A stretch of DNA of 64,000 nt. Origin: Mycoplana rhizolycopersici. GTDB taxonomy: Bacteria > Pseudomonadota > Alphaproteobacteria > Rhizobiales > Rhizobiaceae. Both the position numbers and the translations under genes were made by a program. The notes under the pieces were generated by a model that did no database searches, was not told where the DNA came from, and saw only the letters and a list, made by a program, of their open reading frames with translations. Positions 55,613 through 64,000 of the stretch are shown here, piece after piece. The stretch is from positions 61,675 through 125,674 of the forward strand of contig NZ_JABXYK010000014.1 in assembly GCF_013378445.1 (NCBI RefSeq), given 5' to 3'. The stretch's first letter is position 1. Every line of letters starts with the position of its first letter.

Positions 55613-56080
55613 ATGACCAAACCCCACAATGATCCACCGCCATTGCACGATCAGTTGTGCTACGCGATTTACACTGCTGGCATCGCCATTCAGCGCGCCT
55701 ACAAGCCCCTCCTCGACGAATTGGGCCTGACTTACCCGCAGTATCTCGTGCTCAACGTTTTGTGGAGCGAAGATGGGCAAACGGTCGGCGCCATTGCCAA
55801 CACCCTTGCACTGGAATCCAGCACGCTTACACCACTCTTGAAGCGCCTTGAGACATCCGGCTTGTTGCGCAGGACCCGAAACCTCAGCAACGAGCGGCAA
55901 GTGGTGATCGCGTTGACCGAAGAAGGTCGGGCATTGCAGCACAAGGCAGGCTGCCTCAGCGACACGTTGCTTGCAGCTTCGACCCAGACGCCCCCGGAGT
56001 TGGCCGCTTTGAACCGCGACGTGCGCTATCTCCGCAACGCGATCTACTCCCAGATTGGCGGGTGGGACACACCCGCCTGA
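55613..56080 (+). CDS. MarR-family regulator, OhrR-like
   Basis: 155 residues. LCYAIYTAGIAIQRAY contains the N-terminal Cys15 that senses peroxide in OhrR proteins. The winged helix is VGAIANTLALESSTLTPLLKRLETSGLLRR, followed by the DNA wing RNLSNERQVVIALTEEG. ATG 55613 follows AAGGAG. It is not next to an Ohr peroxidase but to a hydrolase, so the effector may differ. Confidence 0.85.
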   Translation: MTKPHNDPPPLHDQLCYAIYTAGIAIQRAYKPLLDELGLTYPQYLVLNVLWSEDGQTVGAIANTLALESSTLTPLLKRLETSGLLRRTRNLSNERQVVIALTEEGRALQHKAGCLSDTLLAASTQTPPELAALNRDVRYLRNAIYSQIGGWDTPA

Positions 56081-56094
56081 TCTGCAGGGGGCGC

Positions 56095-56877
56095 CTACGC
56101 CGTGGGCACCGTACCTCCGTCGATCGTGTATTCGGTACCCGTGATCGAAGACGCGCGGTCGGAGGCAAGGAATGCGATCAGATCTGCGACCTCTTCAGGA
56201 TTCGCCGGCCGACCAAGCGGAATGCCACCCAGTGCATCCATGATGATCTTCTTGCCGCCTTCCAGATCAGTACCGGCTTGCTTCGCCAAGCGCTCGGCCA
56301 AACGGACTGAGGCCTCCGTTGCGATCCACCCAGGCGACACCCGCACGACCCGGATACCTTTGGGCGAAACTTCCTTCGATATCGACTTGCTGTAAGTCGA
56401 AAGCGCTGCTTTTGCCGCTGCATACGCGGTCGTCGATTCCGGAAGCGGCATGACCCCCTGGATGGATGTCACGTGCACGACCACCCCGCATCCTCGGGCA
56501 ATCATGTCCGGGACAAGGAGCCGATCAAGTCGAACAGCCGGAAACAGATTGAGTGACAGCTCCTTGTCCCATTCGTCTTCGGATAGCGCCGCAAAGCCAC
56601 CCCCGGCTGCTGAAGAGCCTCCAAGCATATGGACAATGATATCTACGTCACCCAGGCGCTGACGCGCGGCGTCAGCAACGATTGCACATCCTTCTTCGGT
56701 GGTCAGGTCAGCTTCTACGAACAACTCTTCCGGGAGGCTTTCCGGACGCGCCCGCGCCGTCGTCAGCACCTGTGCACCGAGTTCGCGAAACAGGTTGACC
56801 GTCGCAGCGCCGGCGCCTTTCGTTCCAGCGGTGATGAGAGCGCGTTTACCTCGAAGATTGAGAAAATCGATCATCAC
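56095..56877 (-). CDS. Short-chain dehydrogenase/reductase
   Basis: 260 residues. The cofactor loop is TAGTKGAG (16-23) and the catalytic set is Ser138, Tyr152 and Lys156 (AYAAAK). The C-terminus ([13 protein letters not shown]) is typical of classical SDRs. Its ATG overlaps the stop of the SnoaL-like gene (ATGA), so the two are coupled. Convergent with the MarR-type gene with 14 bp between. Confidence 0.88.
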   Translation of the reverse strand: MMIDFLNLRGKRALITAGTKGAGAATVNLFRELGAQVLTTARARPESLPEELFVEADLTTEEGCAIVADAARQRLGDVDIIVHMLGGSSAAGGGFAALSEDEWDKELSLNLFPAVRLDRLLVPDMIARGCGVVVHVTSIQGVMPLPESTTAYAAAKAALSTYSKSISKEVSPKGIRVVRVSPGWIATEASVRLAERLAKQAGTDLEGGKKIIMDALGGIPLGRPANPEEVADLIAFLASDRASSITGTEYTIDGGTVPTA

Positions 56878-57194
56878 TTGATCTCCAGTCCGGCGATTTT
56901 GTCGTTTTTGATGGTGAAGGCGAATGTGAGCGTCACCGGACTGCCGGGGAACTGACCGCTTACATTCGCGCGGACGAGCGCTTTGTCGCCGTCGCGTGTG
57001 GCTTCGACAGGGTCAGCGACGTAGTTGGTCGCTGTTTTCACAGCCGCCCACCATTGGCGAATTGCGGCAATGCCTCGGTGGCGAGCGCCTTCGTCTTCGA
57101 CAACTGCGTCATCCAAAAAGGTCTCTGAAAACGCTTCCACATCATTGCGGCGGTCGGCGTCAAAGTACGCGGCAACTGTTGGGGGCATATCCAT
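56874..57194 (-). CDS. SnoaL-like (NTF2-fold) protein
   Basis: 106 residues from ATG 57194, chosen because GGAG lies seven bases before it. [30 protein letters not shown] and GIAAIRQWW are classic NTF2-like features. Small cone-shaped proteins of this group are isomerases, hydrolases or ligand binders. It is co-transcribed with the SDR and divergent from a LysR gene that probably controls both. Confidence 0.8.
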   Translation of the reverse strand: MDMPPTVAAYFDADRRNDVEAFSETFLDDAVVEDEGARHRGIAAIRQWWAAVKTATNYVADPVEATRDGDKALVRANVSGQFPGSPVTLTFAFTIKNDKIAGLEIK

Positions 57195-57290
57195 TGTGTT
57201 TCTCCACATGATCTGACCGGAAACTTACCCCTCGACCATTGCACAGATAAGTGGGATAAACCGGCATGCGACAGTGAATAAATCGGAACA

Positions 57291-58196
57291 ATGGAACAAC
57301 CCAATCTCAAAGAGCTGGAAGCGATCATCGCGATTGCACGGCGCGGCACATTCCGCGCAGCGGCCATCGATCTCGGCATGTCCACGACAGCGTTGAGCCA
57401 CACAGTAGGCAGACTTGAAGCGGGACTCGGCGTCCGATTGTTCAACCGAACCACGCGCAGCGTCTCGCTGACGGATGCCGGCAGGCTCTTTATGCAACAG
57501 GTCGCGCCTTCCCTTCAGGATCTCCGTACCGCTCTGGAGACCGTGCGCTCGCAACGCGAAACACCTTCCGGAACGATACGGATCAACGCAGCACCCTTTG
57601 CCGCGCGCGCCATCATCTCACCGCTCGTACTTGAGTTCCTGCGCCGCTATCCTGACATGCACGTTGATATCGTCACCGAGGGAAAATTGGTGGATGTCGT
57701 CGGCGACGGATTCGATCTAGGCGTCAGGGTTGCGGGCCTTGTACCCACCGACATGATTGCCGTTTCGCTCGGCCGGCCACAGCGACATGCGGTGGTCGGC
57801 TCTCCTGAGTATTTCGAGAAGTATGGAAAGCCACTGGCTCCCCCCGACCTTTTCAATCACAAATGCATCCGCGTTCGTCTTCCCGATGGATCACTGTTTC
57901 GGTGGCGCTTCGAAAAGGACGGGGAACAGGTGCAAATTGATGTGCGCGGCCCGATAACGTTGGATGAAGCGAGCCTTACGAGAACCGCCGTTCTCGATAG
58001 TGCCGGCGTAGGATACATTTTCGAACAAGACATTCTCCCGGACATCGACGCGGGGCGCGTTATCCGTATTCTGGAAGACTGGACGCCGCCCTATCCGGGG
58101 CTTTGCCTCTACTATCCTGGGCGGCGCAATCTATCGGCTGGGGTCAGGGCTTTCTTAGAACTAGCTCGTGAACTCTCGCGACGGGCGACCGGGTGA
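57291..58196 (+). CDS. LysR-family transcription regulator
   Basis: 301 residues. The N-terminal winged helix ([25 protein letters not shown]) is followed by [23 protein letters not shown], then the periplasmic-binding-like effector domain. It belongs to the group that lies opposite SDR/NTF2-like genes; the 96-bp divergent region should hold its site. Confidence 0.9.
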   Translation: MEQPNLKELEAIIAIARRGTFRAAAIDLGMSTTALSHTVGRLEAGLGVRLFNRTTRSVSLTDAGRLFMQQVAPSLQDLRTALETVRSQRETPSGTIRINAAPFAARAIISPLVLEFLRRYPDMHVDIVTEGKLVDVVGDGFDLGVRVAGLVPTDMIAVSLGRPQRHAVVGSPEYFEKYGKPLAPPDLFNHKCIRVRLPDGSLFRWRFEKDGEQVQIDVRGPITLDEASLTRTAVLDSAGVGYIFEQDILPDIDAGRVIRILEDWTPPYPGLCLYYPGRRNLSAGVRAFLELARELSRRATG

Positions 58197-58265
58197 CCCG
58201 TCGATGGAGCGCCACACTGCGCCAACTGCGTCGCCTTGAAGGTATTAGCACTCCCGACCCAGCGA

Positions 58266-58455
58266 CTAACGCACAAGGATTGGTAACTGTGACAGCGCCT
58301 TACGCACGTTCTCGGCATTCAATGGCAGGTGTTCGGCGACAGTCAGTTCGACGACATCTGACACCTCAGCGACTTTCGCGAGAAGACTGACGACGGTATG
58401 AAGTGTGAGCCAGCCCGTCGACGATACTCTCAACTGCCCAGATAGGCCTTCGGGG
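58266..58455 (-). pseudogene. C-terminal fragment of an arginase/ureohydrolase-like protein
   Basis: A minus-strand frame of about 63 codons ends at 58266. It reads GWLTLHTVVSLLAKVAEVSD, then VVELTVAEHLPLNAENVRKAL, like the C-terminal strand-helix of ureohydrolases (usually V-G-x-x-I-x-E-x-x-P). No start, metal ligands or upstream part were found, so it is a remnant at best. The call rests on a short match. Confidence 0.4.
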
Positions 58456-59085
58456 TTGCTGTCTTCGCACGGCGCACGCGCCTCCTATTGCGCGTTCCGG
58501 ACGATCATAACGAAAGCAGACTGACTGCTTCCCAGAACCCAAGGGGGTGGTGTGAACGACCGGAGTGCGGGCGCGAAGCGGAAATCATTTCCCGTGTGGG
58601 GCCGTATTCAGACTCTCTGCTGACAGTGTCGTCAACGAGAATGCCAACATCTGTGCTCTCAACGGCTAAGCCGGGATTTGGCAAATACCCCAACATTGGC
58701 TCAGTCAAGTTTCGTAGTAGCAAGTTTTTTGGAATGGAGCCCGTGCACCCTTTTCAATCAACGAAGCCGGTAATTGCAAGTGCGGCTAGCCAACATCAAG
58801 GCTGGGTCCGCGACTTCGACGTGGTACGGTAGGCTTTCGGTTGCGACATGGAAGGGTTGGCAGAAACTGGAGAGACGGCTCACCGCGATACTTCCAGCTT
58901 TTTGGCAGGTGCCCTCTCGCCGCTCAACCTTGTCGAAGACCGCCAAGGTGGACCAGATATTGATCGCGAAGAATTCAAGCGCCGTGAGAATGGCGGGCAA
59001 AGTGAAACTTCGGTCATTGATGAAAATCAAAGTATAGCCCGCACCGATGTGATAGAGACGTTTGCCGCGAAAGATGGGGGAAGCG
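58456..59085. other. Gene-poor stretch before the DUF3604 operon
   Basis: No convincing gene. A minus-strand frame (58758-59093) has one hydrophobic patch (YTLIFINDRSFTLPAILTALEFFAINI) that may be a decayed membrane protein. The right end must hold the DUF3604 promoter. Confidence 0.35.
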
Positions 59086-61032
59086 ATGATCAAAACATCT
59101 GCTTTGCTGATAATAACGGGGCTCGTAAGCTTGGTTTCTGCCTTACCCGCAGCAGCTCAGGAGACCACCGATATCGGCAGTCTCGACAGCGCGAAGGCAG
59201 GAAAGGCATTTTCCGGCAAACCTCTCTACTCGCCCTATGCCGGACGCAATTTTCCGACCCGTCCGCTTTTCGGCGATACCCATCTCCACACCGGAGCCTC
59301 ATTCGATGCTGGCGCTTTCGGAGCGCGGTTGACACCTCGCGATGCTTACCGCTTCGCCAGCGGCGAGGAGATCATGGCGTCGAGCGGCCAGCCTGCCAAG
59401 CTGTCACGGCCGCTCGACTTTCTAGTGGTCGCCGACCACTCTGACAACATGGGGATGTTCCCAGACCTCTTTGCCGGCAAACCGGATGTCATCGCCGATC
59501 CGCAGGCTCGGACCTGGTACGACATGATCAAGTCAGGTCAAGGTGCCAAAGCCGCGCTCGAAATCATCTTCAGCTTCGGCAAGGGCACGCTGCCAAAGAG
59601 CATGATCTATGGCCCCGATACACGTCCCTACAAAAATGCCTGGCAGGATACGATCGAGGCCGCCGAGGAGTACAACGAACCGGGACGGTTCACGGCCTTT
59701 ATCGGCTATGAATGGACCTCCAACACAGCAGGCAACAACCTGCATCGAAATGTCGTGTTCCGCGATAATGCCGACAAGGCGGATCAGGTCGTGCCCTTTA
59801 CGACCCTGAAGCCTTTGGGCAGCGACAATCCACGCGACTTATGGAAGTGGATGCAAGCATATGAAGACAAGACCGGGGGCAGTGTGCTGGCGATCGCACA
59901 CAACGGAAACCTGTCCAACGGCATCATGTTTCCCATGATCGAATCCTTCACCGGCAAGCCCGTCGACAAGGACTACGTAGAGGAACGCGCCAAATGGGAA
60001 CGCCTCTACGAGACGACGCAGACCAAAGGCACCGGCGAGGCGCATCCCTTTCTGTCTCCCAATGACGAATTCGCCGATTTTGAGATCTGGGACTTCGGCA
60101 ATCTTGACGCCAGCGTGGTGAAGAAGCCTGAGATGCTTGAATTCGAATATGCGCGCTCGGCGCTGAAGAACGGACTCAAGCTCGAAGCACAGCTTGGCAC
60201 GAATCCATACAAGTTCGGTATGGTCGGCAGTTCAGACGCGCATACGGGTCTTGCGGCGATGGAAGAGGAAAACTTCTTCGGCAAGACGACGCCGCAGGAG
60301 CCGAGCGCAGAACGCCTAACGGCAACGTTTGTCAAGGATTCCAAGACCGGGATTACGGTCATGGACTGGGAGGTTGGCGCATCCGGCTACGCCGCCGTGT
60401 GGGCAACGGATAACACTCGTGAATCGATCTGGGACGCTATGCAGCGCAAGGAAACCTACGCAACAACCGGACCGCGCATGGCCGTGCGTTTCTTCGGCGG
60501 CTGGGATTTCGAACCAGCCGATGCCGAGACTCGCAACCCTGGCGAGATCGGCTACAGCAAGGGAGTTCCCATGGGCGGCGACCTCAGGGCAGCGCCCGAA
60601 GGTAAGGTACCGTCGTTTCTGGTGGCCGCGCTGCGAGACCCAATTGGAGCTAATCTCGATCGCTATCAGATCGTTAAGGGTTGGCTTGACGATAAGGGCC
60701 AGACGCATGAACAGGTGTATGACGTCGCCTGGGGCGGGGATCGCAAACCGGGCGCCGACGGCAAGCTGCCACCGATCGGCAGCACTGTCGATATCGAGAA
60801 CGCGACCTGGACCAACACGATCGGTGCGCCAGAACTGATCGCAGTGTGGAAGGATCCCAGCTTCGATCCGAGGCAGAAAGCGTTCTACTATGGACGCGTC
60901 ATCGAGATACCGACGCCACGCTGGACCGCCTATGATGCCAAACGGTTTGGAACGAAGCCGCTTGAGGGTACGCGAATGACTGTCACCGAACGCGCCTATA
61001 CTTCTCCGATCTGGTACGATCCAGCGAAGTAG
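59086..61032 (+). CDS. Exported DUF3604 family protein
   Basis: 648 residues with a signal peptide (LLIITGLVSLVSALPAAAQ). FGDTHLHTGASFDAGAFG and VVADHSDNMGMFPD supply PHP-like metal motifs (D-x-H-x-H and A-D-H), and GSSDAHTGLAAMEEENFFGK a third. It is probably a periplasmic metal-dependent hydrolase of unknown substrate. ATG 59086 follows GGGGGAAG. First gene of a three-gene operon with a PpiC foldase and a HupE-like membrane protein. Confidence 0.85.
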   Translation: MIKTSALLIITGLVSLVSALPAAAQETTDIGSLDSAKAGKAFSGKPLYSPYAGRNFPTRPLFGDTHLHTGASFDAGAFGARLTPRDAYRFASGEEIMASSGQPAKLSRPLDFLVVADHSDNMGMFPDLFAGKPDVIADPQARTWYDMIKSGQGAKAALEIIFSFGKGTLPKSMIYGPDTRPYKNAWQDTIEAAEEYNEPGRFTAFIGYEWTSNTAGNNLHRNVVFRDNADKADQVVPFTTLKPLGSDNPRDLWKWMQAYEDKTGGSVLAIAHNGNLSNGIMFPMIESFTGKPVDKDYVEERAKWERLYETTQTKGTGEAHPFLSPNDEFADFEIWDFGNLDASVVKKPEMLEFEYARSALKNGLKLEAQLGTNPYKFGMVGSSDAHTGLAAMEEENFFGKTTPQEPSAERLTATFVKDSKTGITVMDWEVGASGYAAVWATDNTRESIWDAMQRKETYATTGPRMAVRFFGGWDFEPADAETRNPGEIGYSKGVPMGGDLRAAPEGKVPSFLVAALRDPIGANLDRYQIVKGWLDDKGQTHEQVYDVAWGGDRKPGADGKLPPIGSTVDIENATWTNTIGAPELIAVWKDPSFDPRQKAFYYGRVIEIPTPRWTAYDAKRFGTKPLEGTRMTVTERAYTSPIWYDPAK

Positions 61033-61119
61033 ACCGTCGGCCGTCTCGCTTCGGGCAGTCGAGGCATATGCCAAGCGGCATCGAAAGCTGTTGCGGATCG
61101 CAAGAGGGTTTGAAAGGCT

Positions 61120-61962
61120 GTGAAATTCAGAGCAATCTTATATTCGCCCCTGCTGCATTTCTTTGTGCTGGGAGGGCTCGTCTTCATCCTCTACAACTTC
61201 AAGAATCCACCTTCGGATCGGCCGCCAGGTGAAAGCGTGCTGCGATTGACTGAAGCCAATGCCCGGAAGCTCGCCGACGGCTTCGCCGCGACGTTTCAAC
61301 GTCCGCCCACGCAGGAAGAATATCGCAATCTCGTCAAGGAGTGGGTCATTGAGGAAGCCTCGGTCCGGGAGGCACTCGCGCTCGGGTTCGACAACGGCGA
61401 CACGGTGATCCGCAATCGCCTGCGTTCTAAAATGGAGTTTCTCGCCGAGGCACCTGCTGCGGCCATGATGCCTGACGACGCCACCCTCGAAGCCTTCTAC
61501 AAGGCAAATGCCGGCCGCTTCGCTAGCCCGGACCAAGTCAGCTTCGAGCAGATACTCCTGCCGCCGGGGGCGAAAGCGAACGATATCGAGGCCCTCAAGA
61601 CCAAACTGGAGAGCGGCGCCGATCCGACAACACTCGGAAGCGGGACAATGCTGCCGCCACAGGTTGAGGACATGTCGACGGCCACTGTCGAGAAGATGTT
61701 CGGCTCCGGATTTGGAGTCGCGGTCGCAGCGCTACCGATACGGCGCTGGTCCGGCCCAGTTTCAAGCGGCTACGGCGCGCACCTCGTCAGGTTGGCGGTG
61801 CGACGCGAAGAGGTCTTGCCACCGCTCGACAAGGTGCGCGATCGCGTCCTTGCAGAATGGCGTGCCGACGAGGCGCGACAAATGCGAGAGGAGTACAATC
61901 AAAGGTTACTAAAACGTTACACCGTCGAATTGCCGGACTTCGAAGCGAAGGGCCAGCCATGA
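61120..61962 (+). CDS. PpiC-type peptidyl-prolyl isomerase, membrane anchored
   Basis: 280 residues, GTG start. One N-terminal helix (YSPLLHFFVLGGLVFILYNF) anchors it; the SurA-like N domain covers 40-120, and the parvulin-like part includes VSFEQILLPPG and WSGPVSSGYGAHLVRL. It is likely a periplasmic foldase that serves the DUF3604 partner. The stop overlaps the next start by four bases. Confidence 0.78.
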   Translation: MKFRAILYSPLLHFFVLGGLVFILYNFKNPPSDRPPGESVLRLTEANARKLADGFAATFQRPPTQEEYRNLVKEWVIEEASVREALALGFDNGDTVIRNRLRSKMEFLAEAPAAAMMPDDATLEAFYKANAGRFASPDQVSFEQILLPPGAKANDIEALKTKLESGADPTTLGSGTMLPPQVEDMSTATVEKMFGSGFGVAVAALPIRRWSGPVSSGYGAHLVRLAVRREEVLPPLDKVRDRVLAEWRADEARQMREEYNQRLLKRYTVELPDFEAKGQP

Positions 61963-62957
61963 CCCTGCGCGGGGCGATGCTGTTATTGCTGTTGGCTCTA
62001 GCTCAACCAGTCGGTGCCCTGGCCCACGCGCTCGACCCTGCCTATCTTGAGCTTTCGATACTGGACGCGGGGCGTTGGCGGGTGACCTGGCGGGTGCCCG
62101 ACTCAAACGGAACCCCAATGCCGATCGCGCCCAGGCTGCCAGATAGTTGTGAAACCTATGATGTCCCCGGGCCGCATTTCGACGGACGCGGATGGAGCAC
62201 CACTTACGTCGTCAGTTGCCACGCCGGATTTGTTGGGGGCACGATCCGGATCGAAGGCCTAGAAAATACACGCACCGACGCGCTGGTTCGCTACGAGACT
62301 GCCCCGGATCAAGCCGTGACCAGGCGGCTTACAGGAGATCAGTCAGGGTTCGTCGTCCCAGCAGATCCAGGTCATTTCGAGGTTTTCACCAGCTATGTCG
62401 CCCTGGGGGTGACGCATATCCTGGAAGGTCTCGATCATCTGCTCTTCGTTCTAGCCCTGCTACTGCTTGTCCGCAATCCGCGCCGACTGATATGGGCCAT
62501 CACTGCCTTCACCCTCGCCCACAGCATTACCCTGGCTGCCGCGACCATGGGCTGGTTCAATTTGCCTTCGGCTCCGGTCGAGGTGGTGATCGCACTATCG
62601 ATCGTGTTCCTGGCCTGGGAGCTCGCCAAGCCTCCCGAACGCCGGGACCCGGTGGCCGAGCGATTTCCCGCATTGGTTTCCTTCGGCTTCGGCCTGATCC
62701 ACGGGCTGGGCTTTGCCGGAGCACTGCATGAGATTGGACTACCGGAGCGCGATGTTCCCATGGCCCTCTTCGCCTTCAACGTCGGTGTAGAACTCGGTCA
62801 GTTACTGTTCATTGGCGCTGTCCTGGCGATAGGTGCAGCCGCACGCCGTATGGCACCGCTACTCGCGAGACATGATCGAGGAGTAACTTGTCTTGCAAGC
62901 TCCCTCATCGGCAGCATTGCGGCATTCTGGGTTATCGAACGCATTAGCGGCTTCTGA
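61959..62957 (+). CDS. HupE/UreJ family membrane protein
   Basis: 332 residues. Signal peptide, then an extracytoplasmic beta domain (about 25-165), then six to seven helices with the family motif FTLAHSITLAAA and FGLIHGLGFAGAL (His-rich). HupE/UreJ relatives move nickel, but this longer form, in an operon with DUF3604 and PpiC, may carry other metals. ATGA overlap with ppiC. Confidence 0.82.
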   Translation: MTLRGAMLLLLLALAQPVGALAHALDPAYLELSILDAGRWRVTWRVPDSNGTPMPIAPRLPDSCETYDVPGPHFDGRGWSTTYVVSCHAGFVGGTIRIEGLENTRTDALVRYETAPDQAVTRRLTGDQSGFVVPADPGHFEVFTSYVALGVTHILEGLDHLLFVLALLLLVRNPRRLIWAITAFTLAHSITLAAATMGWFNLPSAPVEVVIALSIVFLAWELAKPPERRDPVAERFPALVSFGFGLIHGLGFAGALHEIGLPERDVPMALFAFNVGVELGQLLFIGAVLAIGAAARRMAPLLARHDRGVTCLASSLIGSIAAFWVIERISGF

Positions 62958-63095
62958 GCCATTTGACGGTAGACGACCACTTCCAGGAATTGATCGATAG
63001 CTGCTGAACGTCTGAAATGGGGCGCTTTTCAGCCTTTTCGCGCTACCTGCTACAGATTGAGTTGAGGCCGAAACATCTTCGCTGTCGTCCTACGG

Positions 63096-63596
63096 TCAAT
63101 CGTCCCCACTAGACTTTGAGTCCGTCTCGGATGGCGTGGGCAAGATGTGAGGCACCGCTGCGAGTATGACCAAGACGATCGCGGTCGATAAGACGGCAGT
63201 TACCTCCATTCCCAGGCCGGCCATTACACCAATCGCGGCTGTCGCCCAGATACTGGCCGCTGTGGTGAGCCCTTCTACCTCCCGCTGCGCCGAGCGGATT
63301 ATGATAGCACCCGCGCCGAGGAAGCCTATTCCTTGAACGACACCCTGCAGTACCCGTGACAGATCGCCGATCTGCATGCCGCTCTGCAGTGGACCTAAAA
63401 CGAAAAGTGCAGCACCCACGGCAACCAACATGTGAGTCCGCAAGCCAGCACTTCTGCCCTTGCTCTCGCGTTCGAACCCGAGAACCCCACCGAGTACCGC
63501 CGCGATCACAAGGCGCACAGTGATGCGAGTTATGGCCGACGCGTCTGGAACATCAGAGAATTCTTTGACTAACGTCCCCCAAACTTCGTCTCCCAC
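63096..63596 (-). CDS. MgtC/SapB family membrane protein
   Basis: About 166 residues from GTG 63596. The signature RLVIAAVLGGVLGFERESKGRSAGLRTHMLV is intact, with GIGFLGAGAII and GLTTAASIWATAAIGV. The frame is open to 63827, but family similarity begins at VWGTLVKEFSDVPDASAI. Second MgtC paralogue in the window; they differ enough not to be a recent copy. Confidence 0.8.
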   Translation of the reverse strand: MGDEVWGTLVKEFSDVPDASAITRITVRLVIAAVLGGVLGFERESKGRSAGLRTHMLVAVGAALFVLGPLQSGMQIGDLSRVLQGVVQGIGFLGAGAIIIRSAQREVEGLTTAASIWATAAIGVMAGLGMEVTAVLSTAIVLVILAAVPHILPTPSETDSKSSGDD

Positions 63597-64000
63597 GGTC
63601 GCATCCTTATGTCGTTCGCAAATTTGGCATGTAAACGAGGTGCCATACAAACGCTGCGCTGGCAACTTCACTGCCGCCATCGTCACCCGTGAGGGTAACG
63701 TTTGTGCCGATAGGGGGAATAACAGCCATCTCGCACCGTCAATTGCCGCGGGATGCCTTCCCCCAACCGTCCAGCGGAGCGATTGCTCGTGCGAGCGCAA
63801 GCAGCAAGCACCGGGATGTAAAGCCATGTCTGCATTTGGGTACGGGCAAACACGGTGTCTATGACTGGAATGGGGCGCAAAGCGGACAGGCTGCTCAAGC
63901 CGGAACCGGGCCGGTCAGTCACGGCGCAGCGCTTTCACCTCGTCGCTCATCAGTAACAGAAATGTGAATAGGTGTACGCTTACCTTTTAGCAGGCGCAAC
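63597..64000. other. Gene-free right end
   Basis: No supported gene; open frames are GC-rich noise. It holds dispersed motif copy D at 63871-63887 and the probable MgtC promoter. Confidence 0.4.
63871..63887. repeat. Dispersed motif copy D
   Basis: TGGGGCGCAAAGCGGAC, identical over 17 bases to 52744-52760. Both copies lie outside genes. Confidence 0.6.

Noticed and set aside
55519..55632. Short hydrophobic frame upstream of the OhrR-like gene
   Set aside because: It covers the operators, has no ribosome binding site and overlaps the regulator start.

Overview
The window is high-GC alphaproteobacterial DNA, most likely from a member of the Rhizobiaceae (Sinorhizobium/Ensifer, Shinella or Rhizobium type). 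The evidence is a betC-betB-betA cluster, a PrsD/PrsE-type exporter, cysHDN next to a sulfate ABC transporter, and palindromic intergenic repeats of the rhizobial RIME kind. Genus is not resolved.

Core-like half (1-30 kb). betC, betB and betA (165-4999) turn choline-O-sulfate and choline into glycine betaine. A ParE-like toxin follows, with an antitoxin broken by one base, then a two-gene set of unknown function (DUF6644/DUF6152-like) and a CLC chloride transporter. Positions 8.2-15.9 kb form a sulfate assimilation block: the importer cysP-cysT-cysW-cysA on the minus strand faces cysH-cysD-cysN on the plus strand across a 0.56-kb control region. Then come a D-Ala-D-Ala ligase, a DUF1194 secreted protein, a 25-residue membrane protein, the type I exporter prsD-prsE, an MgtC-like protein, tRNA-Pro(CGG) and a large RTX protein that is a likely cargo of that exporter. 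Small conserved genes fill 25-30 kb (DUF3095, YbaK, a lipoprotein, a methyltransferase).

Accessory half (30-64 kb). Base composition changes at about 30.1 kb. Positions 30.5-38.7 kb look like a defence island: a DUF4238-like protein, an XRE regulator divergent from a DUF6634-like protein overlapping a soluble FtsH-like AAA+ zinc protease, a 684-residue unknown protein with two HEPN/DUF5677-like halves, and a Shedu (DUF4263) nuclease. The regulator/DUF6634/protease set and the 684-residue protein are the best candidates for an undescribed system.

After that come a Crp/Fnr regulator, two coupled secreted DUF1254 proteins, two exported YtcJ-type amidohydrolases (one frameshifted), a decayed IS66 element, several dispersed non-coding repeat copies and a GNAT pseudogene. 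The last 13 kb holds small regulator-target modules: MerR/MFS, MarR(OhrR)/alpha-beta hydrolase with two operator palindromes, and LysR opposite an SDR plus a SnoaL-like protein. It ends with a DUF3604-PpiC-HupE operon and a second MgtC gene. Many single-base disruptions (antitoxin, amidohydrolase, tnpB, GNAT) fit gene decay, but sequencing error cannot be excluded for the homopolymer cases.
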